A stretch of DNA of 64,000 nucleotides from the NCBI GenBank assembly GCA_046330935.1, contig JAXLRU010000004.1:558001-622000 (forward strand). Reading direction: 5' to 3'. Under the pieces are notes generated by a model that had not been told where the DNA came from, did not search any database, and saw only the letters and a list, made by a program, of their open reading frames with translations. The stretch's first letter is position 1. Every line of letters begins with the position of its first letter. Below, piece by piece: positions 61,762 to 64,000 of this stretch. The position numbers were made by a program, and so were the translations under genes. This DNA is from JAXLRU01 sp046330935. Its GTDB lineage: Bacteria > Actinomycetota > Actinomycetes > Actinomycetales > Kineosporiaceae.

Positions 61762-62454
61762 ATGATCAACGCGACCGGCGCGTCGTCCGCCAGCGCCAAG
61801 GCGTACCTGCTCACCGAGACCGGTGACCGGATCGACTTCCAGTTCAACCCCGCCGAACTGGCGGTGGTGAAGCGGACGTCGTGGAAGGCCGAGGACGCCC
61901 CGGGCAAGAACGCCCCGCAGCAGCGGTTCCAGGCCGGCCAGCCCGCCACGATGAACCTCAGCATGCTGATCGACGCCACCGACTCCGGGCGCCCGGTCAC
62001 GGCCACGACCGAGCTGATGATGAAGCTCGTCACGGTCGACCCGGGGCTGGCCACCCACGACGAGAAGCGGCAGTCGGGCCGCCCGCCGCTGGTGTCGTTC
62101 CACTGGGGGCCGGTGAACAGCTTCCAGGCCGTCGTGGAGTCGCTCACCATCAAGTACGTCTTCTTCACCCACGACGGGACGCCCCTGCGGGCCCGCTGCG
62201 ACGTCACGCTCAAGCAGTACGACGACGACGAGGTGCTGCAGAAGCGGCAGAACCCCACGTCGGGCACGCCCTACCCGCACGCCGTGCATCACCTCGCGCC
62301 CGGGGAGACCCTCGACCGCGTCGCCCACCGGCACTACCGCGACAGCACCCAGTGGCGGCTGATCGCCGACGCGAACGGCATCGACGACCCCTCCCGGCTG
62401 CGCCCAGGCACCGCGCTCGTCGTCCCGCAACCACCGGTGGTGGGCCGTGGGTGA
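61762..62454 (+). CDS. eCIS LysM-domain baseplate protein (Afp7-like)
   Basis: A 230-aa protein: an N-terminal Afp7/gp53-like beta domain (DRIDFQFNPAELAVVKRTSW ... MNLSMLIDATDSGRP ... LVSFHWGPVNSFQAVVESL) and a C-terminal LysM (HHLAPGETLDRVAHRHYRDS, WRLIADANGIDDPSRLRPGT). It joins tube, spike and baseplate in Afp-like particles. ATG 61762 lies 14 bp after the previous stop. Confidence 0.93.
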   Translation: MINATGASSASAKAYLLTETGDRIDFQFNPAELAVVKRTSWKAEDAPGKNAPQQRFQAGQPATMNLSMLIDATDSGRPVTATTELMMKLVTVDPGLATHDEKRQSGRPPLVSFHWGPVNSFQAVVESLTIKYVFFTHDGTPLRARCDVTLKQYDDDEVLQKRQNPTSGTPYPHAVHHLAPGETLDRVAHRHYRDSTQWRLIADANGIDDPSRLRPGTALVVPQPPVVGRG

Positions 62455-64000
62455 CGCCCCCACCGCCACCGGCCGCGCCTTCGACACCCCGCTGGTCAGC
62501 GTGGGCGGGCGCGAGCTGACCCCGCAGGTGCACGCGCTGCTGCGCGTGGTGCGGGTCGAGGAGTCGGTGCACCTGGCCGACAGCTTCCTGCTGACCTTCG
62601 ACGACCCCCACTTCGAGCTGTTCGACCAAGGGCTGTTCCGGCTGGGCGGCAAGGTGTCGGTGGCCGTCCGCGCCGACGGCGCCCCCATGGAGGTGACCTC
62701 CGGTGAGATCACCGCGGTCGCCGTCCAGCCGGGCCCGACCGGGCGGCACGAGCTCGTCGTCAGCGGCCTCGGCCTGGAGCACCGGCTCGCGCGGGAGGTG
62801 CGCACGCGCACGTTCCAGAAGATGTCCGACTCGGCGATCGTGCAGAAGATCGCGGGCGAGTACGGGTTGAACGTCGACACCGACCGCACGCCCCTGACCA
62901 ACGAGTACCTGATCCAGGCGGGGATGACCGACCTCGCGTTCCTGCGCGAGCGCGCCGTCCGGCTCGGCTTCGACCTGTGGGTGCGCGGCACGACGCTGTC
63001 CTTCAAGCGCCGCGCCGCCTCCCCGCAGAAGCCGCCGGCGCTGGCCTACGGCGAGAACCTGCTGAGCTTCCGCGTGCGGTTCTCCGCGGCCGAGCGCGCG
63101 GACAAGGTGGAGGTCACGGGTTGGGACCCGGTGGCCAAGCAGCCCGTCAAGGGCACGGCGTCCGAGGTGGACCGCGGCTGCACCGCGCCCGCGGCGGCGG
63201 AGATGTCGGCCGCCGCACGCGACGCGGCGGGCGGGTCCGTGGTGCGGACCACCAGCCGGCACCCCGTCACGAGCCAGGCCGAGGCGGACGCCGTCGCGCA
63301 GTCCCTGCTCGCACGCACCAGCGGCTCGGAGGTCGTGCTCAAGGGCGAGGCGATCGGCGACCCGCGGATCAGCGCCGGCGCGACGGTGCGGCTGGAACGC
63401 GTGGGCACGAAGCTCGCCGGCGACTACCGCGTGACCGCCGTCGAGCACCTCCTGCAGCCCGGGCAGCCCTACCGCACGCGGTTCACCTGCGGCGCGAAGG
63501 ACCCCGCGGCCCTGGTCGACCTGCTGCCCGGCGGCGGTGCTGCGGCCGGACGCGCGACGGGCGGGACGGCGGGATCGGGCGGCGCGAGCATCGGCGGCGG
63601 CCTCGTCGCCGCGACCGTCACGAACAACGCCGACCCCGACAAGCTCGGCCGGGTCAAGGTCAAGCTGCCGACGCTGTCCAGCACCGACGAGAGCGGGTGG
63701 GCGCGCCTGGCCGCACCGGGGGCGGGCAAGCAGCGGGGGCTGCAGTGGCTGCCCGACGTCGGGGACGAGGTGGTCGTGGGGTTCGAGAACGGCGACCCGC
63801 GCCACCCCGTCGTCCTCGGCGGGCTGTGGAACCGTCCCGACCCGCCGCCGCGGCCCGACCAGGTGGGCGACGGGAAGGCCAAGGCGTTCACCCTCACGAG
63901 CCGCTCGGGCCACGACATCAGCATCGTCGAGGAGCCCACCCCCGAGATCACCGCCGTGCTCAAGGGCAAGGGCAGCGAGCTGCACCTCGCCGAGGCCACG
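62447..64000 (+). CDS. eCIS VgrG-like spike/hub protein (3' end beyond window)
   Basis: At least 518 aa, running off the right edge. The gp27-like hub comes first (VRVEESVHLADSFLLTFDDP, RTRTFQKMSDSAIVQKIAGE, GMTDLAFLRERAVRLGFDLW), then a Gly/Ala linker and the gp5-type OB domain (ATVTNNADPDKLGRVKVKLP, LQWLPDVGDEVVVGFENGDP, PVVLGGLWNRP). This is the Afp8/VgrG protein of the central spike. GTG 62447 overlaps the LysM gene end by 8 bp. Remaining baseplate genes must lie to the right. Confidence 0.95.
   Translation, partial: MGDAPTATGRAFDTPLVSVGGRELTPQVHALLRVVRVEESVHLADSFLLTFDDPHFELFDQGLFRLGGKVSVAVRADGAPMEVTSGEITAVAVQPGPTGRHELVVSGLGLEHRLAREVRTRTFQKMSDSAIVQKIAGEYGLNVDTDRTPLTNEYLIQAGMTDLAFLRERAVRLGFDLWVRGTTLSFKRRAASPQKPPALAYGENLLSFRVRFSAAERADKVEVTGWDPVAKQPVKGTASEVDRGCTAPAAAEMSAAARDAAGGSVVRTTSRHPVTSQAEADAVAQSLLARTSGSEVVLKGEAIGDPRISAGATVRLERVGTKLAGDYRVTAVEHLLQPGQPYRTRFTCGAKDPAALVDLLPGGGAAAGRATGGTAGSGGASIGGGLVAATVTNNADPDKLGRVKVKLPTLSSTDESGWARLAAPGAGKQRGLQWLPDVGDEVVVGFENGDPRHPVVLGGLWNRPDPPPRPDQVGDGKAKAFTLTSRSGHDISIVEEPTPEITAVLKGKGSELHLAEAT

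Noticed and set aside
47280..64000. Type VI secretion system or ordinary prophage tail
   Set aside because: No TssJLM membrane complex, capsid, terminase or integrase. AAA+ ATPase, DUF4255, LysM, DUF6760 and DUF4157 proteins mark an eCIS.
1..64000. tRNA or rRNA genes, insertion sequences
   Set aside because: No transposase domain, terminal inverted repeats with target duplications, or tRNA-like cloverleaf was found in any gene-free stretch.

Overview
The window is very GC-rich. It has dense coding, many GTG starts and many 4-bp GTGA/ATGA gene overlaps. Together with the families present (DUF6318, DUF6758 and DUF3618 proteins, an actinobacterial-type sirA-cysH locus, plant-polymer hydrolases and an actinobacterial-type contractile injection system) this points to a free-living, polysaccharide-degrading member of the Actinomycetota. 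A Kineosporiales-like relative is my guess; nothing in the sequence proves the genus.

Layout. (1) 1-9.9 kb is mostly housekeeping and signalling: the end of a DEAD-box RNA helicase, a ParA-type ATPase, an MpaB/DUF2236 oxygenase-like protein, a large LOV-GAF-SpoIIE-HATPase blue-light regulator divergent from a STAS anti-anti-sigma factor, MarC and DUF998 membrane proteins, a DUF6758 protein, a Nudix hydrolase and a HAD phosphatase. (2) 9.9-16.3 kb holds a three-gene membrane operon (helical-repeat protein, holin-like protein, DUF3618 protein), a metallo-beta-lactamase fold hydrolase, a lipoprotein plus PKD secreted protein pair, and an aminopeptidase P. (3) 16.3-24.2 kb is a xylan/cellulose-degradation island: GH5 cellulase, GH10 xylanase with a CBM, a frameshifted CE1-type esterase and a GH43-CBM6 enzyme. 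Each is secreted. GH5 and GH10 end in the same Lys/Cys-rich tail module. Three visible -35/-10 promoters carry repressor-like palindromes. (4) 24.2-26.6 kb has a CorA transporter and a YflT-like stress protein. (5) 26.8-30.0 kb is sulfate assimilation: a SAM-I riboswitch, then an unannotated polycysteine leader ORF and hairpins, then ferredoxin sulfite reductase and a zinc-ribbon-fused APS reductase. (6) 30.2-41.3 kb is a MoxR-DUF58-transglutaminase cell-envelope module bracketed by two paralogous secreted beta-propeller/PKD proteins. (7) 41.3-46.9 kb carries two bacterial dynamin-like GTPases and a large peptidoglycan hydrolase. (8) 47.3-64.0 kb is an extracellular contractile injection system (eCIS): LuxR regulator, AAA+ ATPase, DUF4255 protein, sheath, two tube proteins, tail assembly protein, DUF6760 protein (CTG start), HExxH protein, LysM protein and the start of a VgrG-like spike. 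On the opposite strand lies a very large DUF4157 (eCIS core) protein with a toxin-like C-terminus, followed by a tiny overlapping gene that may encode an immunity protein.

How the parts work together. The sulfur operon appears to be read out twice in the leader, by SAM through the riboswitch and by cysteine through the leader peptide. The hydrolases form a regulon of extracellular enzymes under separate operators. The eCIS genes overlap head to tail and are presumably one transcript from upstream of luxR. Several indels (three or four in the esterase, one near the start of the DUF4157 protein) should be checked against reads before those genes are called inactive.
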